Assembly: GCF_013155125.1 (NCBI RefSeq)
Contig: NZ_CP053564.1
Span: 6,517,501-6,581,500, forward strand
Origin: Pseudonocardia broussonetiae
GTDB lineage: Bacteria; Actinomycetota; Actinomycetes; Mycobacteriales; Pseudonocardiaceae
Direction of reading: 5' to 3'
DNA: 64,000 bases
Positions within the stretch are counted from its first letter, which is position 1. Every line of letters begins with the position of its first letter. The position numbers and the translations under genes are program-made. A model generated the notes under the pieces. That model saw nothing but the letters and a program-made list of their open reading frames with translations, ran no database searches and was not told where the DNA came from. Positions 53,257-64,000 of this stretch are shown in pieces.

Positions 53257-53987
53257 CGGTCTCCCCTGTCCTGCCGACCCGTCCCCGAGCGCAGGTCCGC
53301 GGCTCGGCGTTGCAGGTCGGCGAAGTAGTCGGTCTCGGTGATGGCGGCGACGGTGCGCGCCGCGCGGGCCTCGTCGATCTCGATGCGCAGCGCCCCGACC
53401 TGGGCGCGCAGCCGCTGCTCGCGCTGCGCCACCTCGTGCGCCATCCGCCCGAACACCCGGGCGAGCAGGCCCAGGGCGTCGTCGCGGGCGGCCACGGCGT
53501 CGAGCCGGCCGGGGTGGAACTCCCCGCGCTCGACGGCGGCCGCCGCGTCGACGACGTGCCCGACCTGCTCGCGGTACTCCCGCTCCAGGTCGGCCAGGCG
53601 CTTGCGGGCCAGGCCCGCCCCGAGCCGGGCGCGCAGCACGGCCGGGTCGAACGGCTTGGGCAGGAAGTCGTCGGCCCCGAGCTCGATGCAGCGCACCACG
53701 CCGTCGCGGTCGTCGGACCCGGAGATGACGACGACCGGCAGCGCCGCCGTCACCGGGTCGGCCCGCATCCGCGCGAGCACCGCGTACCCGTCGAGGACGG
53801 GCATGACGATGTCGAGCAGCACCAGGTCGAACCCGCCGCCCGAGACGAGCTCCCAGCCCTGCCCGCCGTCGACGGCGAGCTCCACGTCCAGGCCCTCCCG
53901 CTCCAGCGCGCGGCGCAGCAGCAGGCGGTTCACCGGGTCGTCGTCGACGACGAGCACCCGCCCGCGCAGCACCCCGGCGGCGCTCAT
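53253..53987 (-). CDS. Response regulator with receiver domain and coiled-coil C-terminus
   Basis: A 244-residue regulator. The receiver domain (about 9-125) has the acidic pocket VVDDDPVN and phospho-acceptor D59 (LVLLDIVMPVLDG), with the lysine in LPKPFDP. The rest is charged and helical (LADLEREYREQVGHVVDAA), probably a coiled coil, with no DNA-binding or enzymatic domain seen. Phosphate likely comes from the hybrid kinase upstream. ATGA overlaps link it to the 61-residue gene and the ATPase. Confidence 0.88.
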   Translation of the reverse strand: MSAAGVLRGRVLVVDDDPVNRLLLRRALEREGLDVELAVDGGQGWELVSGGGFDLVLLDIVMPVLDGYAVLARMRADPVTAALPVVVISGSDDRDGVVRCIELGADDFLPKPFDPAVLRARLGAGLARKRLADLEREYREQVGHVVDAAAAVERGEFHPGRLDAVAARDDALGLLARVFGRMAHEVAQREQRLRAQVGALRIEIDEARAARTVAAITETDYFADLQRRAADLRSGTGRQDRGDR

Positions 53988-54169
53988 CGGGTCACCGCCT
54001 CGGGAGTGCGGGGCTCGAGCAGCCGCAGCAGGTCCATCCAGCCGGAGAAGGGCACGCGGTCCGCGGAGCCGGGCCGCTCGACGGTGCCGACCACGCGCCC
54101 GTCCGGGGTCGGCCGGATCTCGACGACGAACCGCTCGCCCACCGCGTCCACGACCGCGTCCACGTCCAC
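53984..54169 (-). CDS. 61-residue conserved-position protein of unknown function
   Basis: A small protein (VDVDAVVDAVGERFVVEIRP...) with a beta-rich N-terminal half and a GWMDLLRLLEPR helix. No family is recognised. It is supported by a GGAGG nine bases before its GTG and by an ATGA overlap with the response regulator. It lies 15 bases after the hybrid kinase stop, so it is part of the same unit. Confidence 0.7.
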   Translation of the reverse strand: MDVDAVVDAVGERFVVEIRPTPDGRVVGTVERPGSADRVPFSGWMDLLRLLEPRTPEAVTR

Positions 54170-54184
54170 CGCTGCCCCGCCTCC

Positions 54185-57232
<3,048 letters not shown>

Positions 57233-57336
57233 CGCCACAACGCTCCGCCCCCTCGGTCGCCGGACGACCCGGCCGGGACCGATCGTGGCGACCCCCGGGC
57301 GCCCGCGCGCCACGGTGGTCCGTGGGACGCGGCGGC

Positions 57337-60078
57337 TCAGCCGCCGTCCGCCCCCCGGAGCGCCCCACGGTGCGGGGCGTCGAGCCGGTCGGCGAGCCGG
57401 GCGCGCGAGCGGATCCCGAGCTTCGCGTAGACGTTGCGCAGGTGGAACTCCACGGTGTTGAGGCTGACGATCAGCTCCGCCGCGACCTCCGGGTTGCTCA
57501 TCCCAGACGCCGCGAGCCGGGCCACGCGCAGCTCCCGCGGCGTGAGCGCGCCGGGCGCCCGGTCCGTGCCCCGGACCGGGTGCAGCCCGCACGCCGCGAG
57601 CTCCTCGTCGCACCGCGCCAGCGCGGGACCGGCGCCGAGCCGGGCGAGCACCGCCCGGGCCGACCCCAGCGCGTCGGCCGCGGCGCGTCGCCGGCCGGCC
57701 CGCCGCAGCAGGGCGCCGTGGGCGAGGTCGGTGAGCGCGACGTCGAGCTCGGTGCCGGAGCGAGCGTGCTCCGCCGCCCGCCGCAGGGCGCGCTCGGCCC
57801 CCGCGGCGTCACCGCGGGCGGCCTGCAACCGCCCGCGGACCCGGGACGCCGCGGCCAGCGCGACGCCGCGGCCGAGCTCCTCGGCCCGGCGCTCGAAGGG
57901 GCCGAGCACCCGCTCGGCCTCGTCGGGGCGCCCGAGGTGCACCAGCGCGTCGGCGAGCATGCACGGCCAGCTCGACACGCCGGGCTCGGCGGCCCGTCCC
58001 GAGGCGGCCTCGGCCAGCGGGACCAGCAGCTCCACGACCCGGGCGTGCGCCCCGCGGGCGTCGGCGACGTGCGCCGCGGCCACGGTGGCGCCGACGCGGT
58101 CCAGCGGCAGGCCGGTGGCGGCGGCCGCCGCGGTCGCCGCCGCGACGTGGGCGTCGGCCCGCTCCCGGTCGCCGCGCGCCGCGTGCGGCATCGCGGCGTA
58201 GGAGTGCAGGCGGGCCAGCATCCAGTCCTGCTCGGAGTCCTCGGCGAGGGCGACCGCCTCCTCCGCGTCGGCGACGGCCGCGTCGAAGGCGCCCATCCGG
58301 TGCCGGGCCAGCGCGAGGTACCCCTGGGCGTGCAGGCTCGCCACGAACATCCCGCCCGCGCGCAGCGCCGTGACCGCCGCCGACAGCTCCGTGACCGCGC
58401 CGGCGTGGTCCTCGGTCCAGAGCAGCCGGGCCCCGCGCGCCACCGCGGTCGACAGCTGCGCGGCGGGGGCCAGCGAGCGCCCGGCGAGGGCGAGGCTGGT
58501 GACGAGCGAGACCGACTGGTCCGGGTCGACCGCCAGCGCCCGATTGCCCCACTCGACCGACTCCGCGGCGCGGAGCTGCAGGTAGTACAGGTGGCACAGC
58601 GCGTCGCAGATCCCGGCCCGGAAGCCTGGCTCGGCGTCGGCCGCGGCCGCCCAGGCGGCGAGCAGGAGCCGCTCCGCCTCGGCCGTCCGCCCGGCGGTGA
58701 ACGCCAGCAGCGCGCGCACGAAGCTCTCGTGGGCCGATCCCCCGCCCGGGACCGCCCGGGCGAGCTCCGCGGCCCGGGACCGCTCGCCCGCCAGCACCAG
58801 CAGCTCGACCGCGTCGAGCAGGCACCGGGAGCGCTCGGCGGCGTCCGGGAACAGGCCGGCCGCCGAGACCAGCGTGGCGGCCGCACGCGACCGCTCGCCC
58901 CGGTCGACCTGCGCCGCGGCCAGGGCGCGCAGGTCGCCGGCGAGCGCGGGGTCGCTGCCCCCCGCCGCGGCGACGCGGTGCCGCAGCACGTCGTCGGGCG
59001 TGCCGACGATCCCGGCGGCGCGCGCGTGCAGCCGCATCCGGACCCCGAGGTCCATGTCGTGGTAGACCGCCGCCCGGACCAGCGCGTGCGGGAAGCGCAG
59101 CACGGGACCGCCGGGCGCGGCGGACGTCGTCAGCAGCTTCGCCGTGACCGCCGGGGCGACGACCTCGGCGCCGGACTCCCCCGCGAGCTCGACGGCGTCG
59201 GCGAGCCGGCAGTGCTCGCCGAGCACCGCGGCGGCCGCCACCACCGCCCGCGCCCCGGGAGGGCACTGCGACAGCCGGCCCAGCACCAGCACGGAGTAGG
59301 AGACCGGTGAGGGCAGGGGCCCCTCGGCCGACCGGAGCGCGGCGGGGTCGACCTCCTCGAACAGCGCCCGCACGTGCAGCGGGACGCCGCCGGTGTGGGC
59401 GTGCAGGCGCCGGGCGGCCGGCGGCGGCAGCTCCCCCGACCCGAGGGCCCGCCCCAGCGCCACCAGGTCGTCGACGCCGAGGCCGCCCAGCCGCAGCGTC
59501 CGCCCGCGGTCGCCGGTGGCCAGCGCGCGCAGCCGGTCGGAGCGGCCGCCGTCGTGCGGGCGGACGGCCACGACGGTCAGCACCCGGTCGGACCCGAGCC
59601 TGCGCAGCGCGAACACGAGCGCCTGCAGGGACGGCACGTCCGCCCAGTGCCCGTCGTCCACGCTGATCACGACCGGACCGTCGTGCCCGCGCAGCCGGTC
59701 GAGCAGCGCGACGAGCGCAGCCCCGGCGACGGGCGGCTCGTCGGCCGCGTGGACCACGGTGCCCGGACCGCCGCCCACCCGTTCGACGGCCCGCGCCAGC
59801 TGCTCGACGATGCCGTAGGAGACGGTCTCCTCGGCCTGCTCCCCGCTCGCCCGCAGCACGGCGGCACCCGGCTCGAGCCCGTCGAGGAACGCCTGGACCA
59901 GGGCGGTCTTGCCGGTCCCGGGCTCCCCCTCGACGACGACGACCTGCGAGCGCCCCGCGCAGGCCTGCGCGAGGTGCCCGGCCAGCACCGCCAGCTCGCG
60001 GTCCCGGCCGACGAACACGGCCCGGTCCAGCGCGAGCGGGTCACGGTGACCGGGCCGCCCGTCCATGGCGACGATCAT
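57337..60078 (-). CDS. Large LuxR-family (LAL/MalT-like) ATP-binding transcriptional regulator
   Basis: A 913-residue regulator. The N-terminal STAND/AAA module has Walker A GEPGTGKT (51-58) and Walker [13 protein letters not shown] (136-147), a long TPR-like helical middle follows, and a LuxR helix-turn-helix ends the protein ([22 protein letters not shown] to [10 protein letters not shown], about 848-900, shown in part). It sits 55 bases after the semialdehyde dehydrogenase gene on the same strand and may be cotranscribed with the lower meta pathway. The ligand and targets are unknown. Confidence 0.92.
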   Translation of the reverse strand: MIVAMDGRPGHRDPLALDRAVFVGRDRELAVLAGHLAQACAGRSQVVVVEGEPGTGKTALVQAFLDGLEPGAAVLRASGEQAEETVSYGIVEQLARAVERVGGGPGTVVHAADEPPVAGAALVALLDRLRGHDGPVVISVDDGHWADVPSLQALVFALRRLGSDRVLTVVAVRPHDGGRSDRLRALATGDRGRTLRLGGLGVDDLVALGRALGSGELPPPAARRLHAHTGGVPLHVRALFEEVDPAALRSAEGPLPSPVSYSVLVLGRLSQCPPGARAVVAAAAVLGEHCRLADAVELAGESGAEVVAPAVTAKLLTTSAAPGGPVLRFPHALVRAAVYHDMDLGVRMRLHARAAGIVGTPDDVLRHRVAAAGGSDPALAGDLRALAAAQVDRGERSRAAATLVSAAGLFPDAAERSRCLLDAVELLVLAGERSRAAELARAVPGGGSAHESFVRALLAFTAGRTAEAERLLLAAWAAAADAEPGFRAGICDALCHLYYLQLRAAESVEWGNRALAVDPDQSVSLVTSLALAGRSLAPAAQLSTAVARGARLLWTEDHAGAVTELSAAVTALRAGGMFVASLHAQGYLALARHRMGAFDAAVADAEEAVALAEDSEQDWMLARLHSYAAMPHAARGDRERADAHVAAATAAAAATGLPLDRVGATVAAAHVADARGAHARVVELLVPLAEAASGRAAEPGVSSWPCMLADALVHLGRPDEAERVLGPFERRAEELGRGVALAAASRVRGRLQAARGDAAGAERALRRAAEHARSGTELDVALTDLAHGALLRRAGRRRAAADALGSARAVLARLGAGPALARCDEELAACGLHPVRGTDRAPGALTPRELRVARLAASGMSNPEVAAELIVSLNTVEFHLRNVYAKLGIRSRARLADRLDAPHRGALRGADGG

Positions 60079-60133
60079 GACACCAGGCGCAGTCGTTCCG
60101 CCACACGCCGCAGTCGCGCTGGGCCGGACGGCG

Positions 60134-61558
60134 CTACGGGCGGATCGCCATCACCACGGCTTTGGGTTCCGTGAAGAACTCCCGGCTGAAGTTGCCGCCC
60201 TCGCGGCCCCAGCCGGAGTCGGCGAACCCGCCGAACGGGGCGCGCAGGTCCCGGACGAAGAAGCAGTTGGTCCAGATCGTGCCCGCCCGCAGCTGTGCCG
60301 AGACGCGGTGCGCGCGCGAGAGGTTCTCCGTGAACACCATGGCGTTGAGGCCGTAGGGCGAGTCGTTGGCGGCGCCGACGGCCTCCGCCTCGGTGTCGAA
60401 CGGCGTCACGGTGACGACCGGCCCGAACACCTCCTCGCACATGATCGCCGAGTCGGCCGGGGCGTCGACGACGACCGTGGGCCTGACGACCCAGCCCTCG
60501 CCCAGGCCGCCGGTGAGGACCTTGCCCGCGCTGTTCTCGACGTAGCCGCGCACCTTCTCGTAGTGCGTGCGCGAGGCCAGCGGGCCGATCTGCGTGGCCG
60601 GGTCGCGGGGGTCGCCGATCACCAGCGCCTCCGCGGCCGCGACGAACCGCGCGAGGAACTCGTCCAGGACGGGTCGCTCCACGTAGAGCCGCGACCCGGC
60701 GAGGCACACCTGCCCGGCGTTGGTGAAGATCGCCTTGATCGACCAGTCGACGGCGTTGTCCAGGTCGGCGTCGGCGAAGACCAGGTTGGCGCCCTTGCCG
60801 CCCAGCTCCAGGCTGACCGGGGTGAGGTTGCGCGCCGCCGCGCCGGTGATGATCCGGCCGGTGCCCGACTCGCCGGTGAACGTGATCCGGTCGACGCGGG
60901 GGTCCTCGGTGAGCGCGGAGCCCGCCGAGTCGGGGCCGTAGCCGTGCAGGACGTTGAGCACGCCCGGCGGGATGCCGGCCTCCAGCGCGAGCCGGGCCAG
61001 GATCGTCGCCGAGGCCGGGGTGTCCTCCGCGGGCTTGAGCACCACGGTGTTGCCCCAGGCCAGCGCGGGCGCGACCTTCCAGGACTCCAGCATCAGCGGG
61101 AAGTTCCACGGCGCCACCGCGGCGACGACGCCGGCCGGCTCGTAGCGGGTGTAGGCGTGGTGCCCGGTGTCCATCGGCAGGGCCTCGGCCATCGCCAGCC
61201 GGGCGTGGTCGGCGAAGAACCGGAAGTTCTGCGCGGTGCGCGGCACGTCCTTGCCGCGGGCGTCGGCGATCGGCTTGCCCATGTCGCGGGAGTCGGCCAT
61301 CGCCAGCTCCTCGGCGTGCTCGCCGACGAGGTCGGCCAGGCGGTGGATCAGGGCGCCGCGCTCGGCGAAGCCCATCCGCGGCCACGGCCCCTCGTCGAAC
61401 GCGCGGCGCGCGGCGGTGACGGCCAGGTCGGCTTCCGGCGCCCCGCCCAGCGCGACCCGCGCCCACGGCTCCTGCGTCCACGGGTCGACCGAGTCGAACG
61501 TGGCGCCGTCGAGCGAGGGGCGCTCCTCGCCGTCGATGACGTGCCCGAAGTCCTCCAT
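60134..61558 (-). CDS. Aldehyde dehydrogenase, 2-hydroxymuconic semialdehyde dehydrogenase type
   Basis: A 474-residue NAD-dependent aldehyde dehydrogenase with catalytic C285 (NAGQVCLAGS), E251 (SLELGGKGAN) and N152 (PWNFPLML). Family resemblance and context point to the DmpC/XylG or HpaE group, which oxidises the semialdehyde formed by extradiol cleavage to hydroxymuconate for the tautomerase. Its ATG overlaps the aldolase stop (TGATG). It is third in the operon under the CGTTCCG-type palindrome. Confidence 0.87.
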   Translation of the reverse strand: MEDFGHVIDGEERPSLDGATFDSVDPWTQEPWARVALGGAPEADLAVTAARRAFDEGPWPRMGFAERGALIHRLADLVGEHAEELAMADSRDMGKPIADARGKDVPRTAQNFRFFADHARLAMAEALPMDTGHHAYTRYEPAGVVAAVAPWNFPLMLESWKVAPALAWGNTVVLKPAEDTPASATILARLALEAGIPPGVLNVLHGYGPDSAGSALTEDPRVDRITFTGESGTGRIITGAAARNLTPVSLELGGKGANLVFADADLDNAVDWSIKAIFTNAGQVCLAGSRLYVERPVLDEFLARFVAAAEALVIGDPRDPATQIGPLASRTHYEKVRGYVENSAGKVLTGGLGEGWVVRPTVVVDAPADSAIMCEEVFGPVVTVTPFDTEAEAVGAANDSPYGLNAMVFTENLSRAHRVSAQLRAGTIWTNCFFVRDLRAPFGGFADSGWGREGGNFSREFFTEPKAVVMAIRP

Positions 61559-62592
61559 CAGCCCTGCTCCCCCTCGGCCGCGAGCTGCAGCGCCACGTCG
61601 ATGATCATGTCCTCCTGGCCGCCGACCAGGCCGATCTCGCCGCAGCGGCGCAGGATCGCGTGCGCGGGCACCTTGTAGCGCTCGGCCGCGGCCTCGGCGT
61701 GCAGCAGGAACGAGGAGTACACCCCGGCCCAGCCCTGCACGATCGCGTTGCGGTCCATCTTGGGCCAGCGGTCCAGGTACGGGCGCACGACGTCCTCGGC
61801 CGCGTCGAGCAGGCCCATCACGTCGACGCCGGTGGAGACGCCGAGCCGGTCGAACACCGCGGCGAGCACCTCGGTCGGGCTGTTGCCCGAGCCCGCGCCC
61901 AGCGCGCACAGCGACCCGTCGATGTAGCGGACGCCGACCTCCTGCGCGATCACCGAGTTGGCGATGCCGAAGCTGAGGTTCTGATGGCCGTGGTAGCCGA
62001 CCCAGGCCTCGTCGCCGACCTCGGCGAGCAGCGCCTCGAACCGCGCCCGCGCCTCGTGCATGAGCAGCGCGCCCGCCGAGTCGGTGCAGTACGGGGCCTG
62101 GCAGCCGGAGTCGACCATGATCCGCGCCTGCTTCGCCAGGTCCTCCGGCGACGTGCGGTGGGCCATCATGAGGAACCCGGCGGTCTCCATGCCGAGGTCG
62201 CGCGCGGCCGCGAAGTGCTGCGGCGACACGTCGGCCTCGGTGCAGTGCGTGGCCACCCGGACCATGTCGGCGCCGGCGTCGCGGGCGCGCTTGAGGTCGT
62301 CGACGGTGCCGATGCCGGGCACCAGCAGCACCGCGATCCTGGCCTGCTTCGCCTCCTCGCGGGCGGCCGCGATGAGCGTCATCTCGTCGGTGTGGGAGAA
62401 GCCGTAGTTGAAGCTGGAGCCGCCGAGGCCGTCGCCGTGGGTCACCTCGATGACCTCGACGCCGGCGCGGTCGAGCGCGCGGACGGTGTCGCGGACCTGC
62501 TGCTCGGTGAACTGGTGCGCCATGGCGTGGGAGCCGTCGCGCAGCGTCGTGTCGACGAGGCGGACGTCGTGGCGGAGGTCGGGGCGGCTCAT
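61558..62592 (-). CDS. dmpG: 4-hydroxy-2-oxovalerate aldolase
   Basis: A 344-residue class II aldolase splitting 4-hydroxy-2-oxovalerate into pyruvate and acetaldehyde. The metal-site residues are D14 or D19 ([12 protein letters not shown]) and H201/H203 (GYHGHQN), in line with DmpG ligands. The C-terminal communication domain that contacts the dehydrogenase is present. ATGA overlap with the acetaldehyde dehydrogenase gene agrees with the channelling complex these two form. Confidence 0.95.
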   Translation of the reverse strand: MSRPDLRHDVRLVDTTLRDGSHAMAHQFTEQQVRDTVRALDRAGVEVIEVTHGDGLGGSSFNYGFSHTDEMTLIAAAREEAKQARIAVLLVPGIGTVDDLKRARDAGADMVRVATHCTEADVSPQHFAAARDLGMETAGFLMMAHRTSPEDLAKQARIMVDSGCQAPYCTDSAGALLMHEARARFEALLAEVGDEAWVGYHGHQNLSFGIANSVIAQEVGVRYIDGSLCALGAGSGNSPTEVLAAVFDRLGVSTGVDVMGLLDAAEDVVRPYLDRWPKMDRNAIVQGWAGVYSSFLLHAEAAAERYKVPAHAILRRCGEIGLVGGQEDMIIDVALQLAAEGEQG

Positions 62593-63494
62593 GCGTTCTC
62601 TCCCTGCTTCGCGCGTGCCATGAGCTCGCCGACGCGGGCCGCGGCGGCCGTCATGATGTCGAGGTTGCCGGCGTACTCCGGCAGGTAGTCGCCGTTGCCC
62701 TTGACCTCGAGGAAGACCGCGACGCGGCCGTTGCCCCGCCAGCTCTCCCGGGGGTCGTCGAACTGCGGCTCGGCGCGCAGCGTGTAGCCGGGCACGTACT
62801 CCTGCACCTCGGCGACCATCTCGTGGACCGAGCGCGTGATCGCGGCGTGGTCGGCGTCGGGGCCGATCATGCAGAACACGGTGTCGCGCATGATCATCGG
62901 CGGCTCGACGGGGTTGAGGATGATGATCGCCTTGCCGCGCTCGGCGCCGCCGACCTCGCTGACCGCGCCGGAGGTCGTGTGCGTGAACTCGTCGATGTTG
63001 GCGCGGGTGCCGGGGCCGGCCGACCGCGACGACACCGACGCCACGATCTCGGCGTAGGGCACGGGCGTGACGCGGGAGACGGCGTGCACCATCGGGATGG
63101 TCGCCTGCCCACCACAGGTGATCATCGAGACGTTGGGGGCGGCGATGTGGTCGCGCAGGTTCACCGGCGGGCAGACCATCGGGCCCAGGTGCGCGGGCGT
63201 GAGGTCGACGGCCTGGATGCCGGCCTCGGCGTAGCGCGGGGCGTTGGCGATGTGGGCCGCGGCGGAGGTGGCCTCGAAGACGATCGCCGGGAGCGGGTCC
63301 TGGCGCAGCAGCCAGTCGACCCCCTCGGCGCTCGCGTCGATGCCCTGCTCGCGCGCCCGGGCGAGGCCGTCGGACTCGACGACCCCCACCACGTACCGGA
63401 CGTCGATGACGTCGCTGCGCTGCAGTTTGGCCAGCAGGTCGGTGCCGATGTTGCCCGGCCCGACGATCGCGGCGGGGACTGGTCCGGAGCTCAT
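62589..63494 (-). CDS. dmpF: Acetaldehyde dehydrogenase (acylating)
   Basis: A 301-residue enzyme turning acetaldehyde, NAD and CoA into acetyl-CoA, the last meta-pathway step. The N-terminal loop is [11 protein letters not shown] and the catalytic cysteine C127 ([12 protein letters not shown]). It forms a channel complex with the aldolase encoded next. First gene of the operon; its ATG is 42 bases from the exact palindrome at 63537-63555. Confidence 0.95.
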   Translation of the reverse strand: MSSGPVPAAIVGPGNIGTDLLAKLQRSDVIDVRYVVGVVESDGLARAREQGIDASAEGVDWLLRQDPLPAIVFEATSAAAHIANAPRYAEAGIQAVDLTPAHLGPMVCPPVNLRDHIAAPNVSMITCGGQATIPMVHAVSRVTPVPYAEIVASVSSRSAGPGTRANIDEFTHTTSGAVSEVGGAERGKAIIILNPVEPPMIMRDTVFCMIGPDADHAAITRSVHEMVAEVQEYVPGYTLRAEPQFDDPRESWRGNGRVAVFLEVKGNGDYLPEYAGNLDIMTAAAARVGELMARAKQGENA

Positions 63495-63536
63495 GACGTC
63501 GAGGGTGTCCGGCGCGGCGCCCGGAGGGAACCGCCA

Positions 63537-63555
63537 CGTTCCGGTGGACGGAACG
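63537..63555. promoter_or_regulatory. 19-bp palindrome CGTTCCG-N5-CGGAACG before the acetaldehyde dehydrogenase operon
   Basis: CGTTCCGGTGGACGGAACG, the same arms and spacing as 37948-37966. It lies directly upstream of the lower-pathway operon, in the divergent region with the PEBP gene. Confidence 0.72.
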
Positions 63556-63573
63556 GCGGCCGGGCTGCGGCCC

Positions 63574-63615
63574 GTTGTGGGCACAACTAGCTTGGGGCGC
63601 GTCCGTTCCGGAACG
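63574..63615. promoter_or_regulatory. Further palindromes in the divergent promoter region
   Basis: GTTGTG-GG-CACAAC at 63574-63587 and the compact palindrome CGTTCCGGAACG at 63604-63615. The latter repeats the CGTTCCG half-site and is 14 bases before the PEBP start, so it may tie that gene to the same regulator. Confidence 0.5.
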
Positions 63616-63629
63616 AGAAGGAGCACCCG

Positions 63630-64000
63630 ATGGCCACGCCCCCCGACCCCTACAGCTTCCTGCCCGAGGTCCCCGCGTTCACCGTCACCAGCACCGACGT
63701 CGAGGACGGGAAGACGCTCCCCGCACCGCACACCTCCGGCGCCTTCGGCGTGCCCGGCGGCGAGGACCGCTCCCCCCAGCTGAGCTGGTCGGGCTTCCCC
63801 GAGGGGACGAAGAGCTTCGCCGTCACCGTCTACGACCCCGACGCGCCCACCGCGAGCGGCTTCTGGCACTGGGCCGTGTTCAACCTGCCCGCGTCCGTCA
63901 CCTCGCTGGACGCCGGAGCGGGCGCCGAGGGCGGCGCGGGCCTGCCCGGGGGCGCGGTGCAGCTGCGCAACGACGGCGGCTTCGCCGGCTACATCGGCGC
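63630..64000 (+). CDS. PEBP-family (YbhB/YbcL, Raf-kinase-inhibitor-like) protein, N-terminal part
   Basis: About 123 residues are visible before the right edge. The family's ligand-pocket segments are present: [39 protein letters not shown] and the start of the GGFAGY loop. No signal peptide is seen. ATG 63630 follows GAGAAGGAG. It is divergent from the acetaldehyde dehydrogenase operon with palindromes between. The function of bacterial members is unclear. Confidence 0.9.
   Translation, partial: MATPPDPYSFLPEVPAFTVTSTDVEDGKTLPAPHTSGAFGVPGGEDRSPQLSWSGFPEGTKSFAVTVYDPDAPTASGFWHWAVFNLPASVTSLDAGAGAEGGAGLPGGAVQLRNDGGFAGYIG

Overview
The window is G+C-rich actinobacterial chromosome. Third codon positions are nearly always G or C, GTG starts are common, and ATGA/GTGA start-stop overlaps join many genes. 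A mycothiol-type isomerase, an IdeR whose metal-ligand numbering matches mycobacteria, a Streptomyces-type GNAT-first protein acetyltransferase and many IclR/TetR regulators suggest a Pseudonocardia-like member of the Pseudonocardiales. That placement is inferred from gene content. No rRNA, tRNA, CRISPR array, phage gene or insertion sequence was seen.

Layout. 0-9 kb (mostly minus): 5' part of glnE, a GCS2-type ligase, an RNB nuclease, two gentisate-type ring-fission enzymes, a serine hydrolase and an orphan CO/xanthine-dehydrogenase-type large subunit. 9-10.8 kb: class I fumarase. 10.8-17.5 kb: a coupled acyl-CoA operon (dehydrogenase, carboxyltransferase, acyl-CoA synthetase, MaoC hydratase, CitE lyase) divergent from a TetR regulator with a strong palindrome between them; it resembles the mycobacterial leucine/itaconate locus. 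17.6-29 kb: protein acetyltransferase and AcuC deacetylase, a sulfurtransferase, ideR, galE, a DUF4192 gene, sthA, an M23 peptidase and a 73-residue calcium-loop miniprotein.

29-50 kb and 60-63.5 kb form a catabolic island for an aromatic compound. One minus-strand operon holds two extradiol dioxygenases, a histidine phosphatase, an IclR regulator and an indolepyruvate oxidoreductase. A plus-strand operon holds the hydratase, decarboxylase and tautomerase of the meta pathway plus a Rieske ferredoxin. Two paralogous Rieske oxygenases are each followed by a tiny zinc-ribbon gene. They flank a two-subunit PEP-synthase-like kinase resembling phenylphosphate synthase, and the second continues into a HAD phosphatase and an atypical SDR. 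The lower pathway ends in an operon at 60.1-63.5 kb (semialdehyde dehydrogenase, 4-hydroxy-2-oxovalerate aldolase, acetaldehyde dehydrogenase). A 19-bp palindrome, CGTTCCG-N5-CGGAACG, occurs before the hydratase operon and before the aldolase operon 25 kb away, with a near copy at the extradiol promoter. My reading is a regulon in which an aromatic hydroxyl is phosphorylated, the ring is oxygenated, the phosphate is removed and the ring is cleaved by the meta route. Enzyme families and operon structure are well supported; the phosphorylated-intermediate pathway is inference.

50-60 kb carries a signalling block: a hybrid histidine kinase, a 61-residue protein, a response regulator, a MinD/ParA-like ATPase and a patatin phospholipase with a cyclic-nucleotide domain, mostly translationally coupled, plus a large LuxR regulator. 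The window ends inside a PEBP-family gene.

Other recurring features are short tandem duplications at gene 3' ends (GCS2 ligase, patA, ideR) and long near-perfect inverted repeats after stop codons, two of which are copies of one 40-bp hairpin with a compensatory base-pair change.
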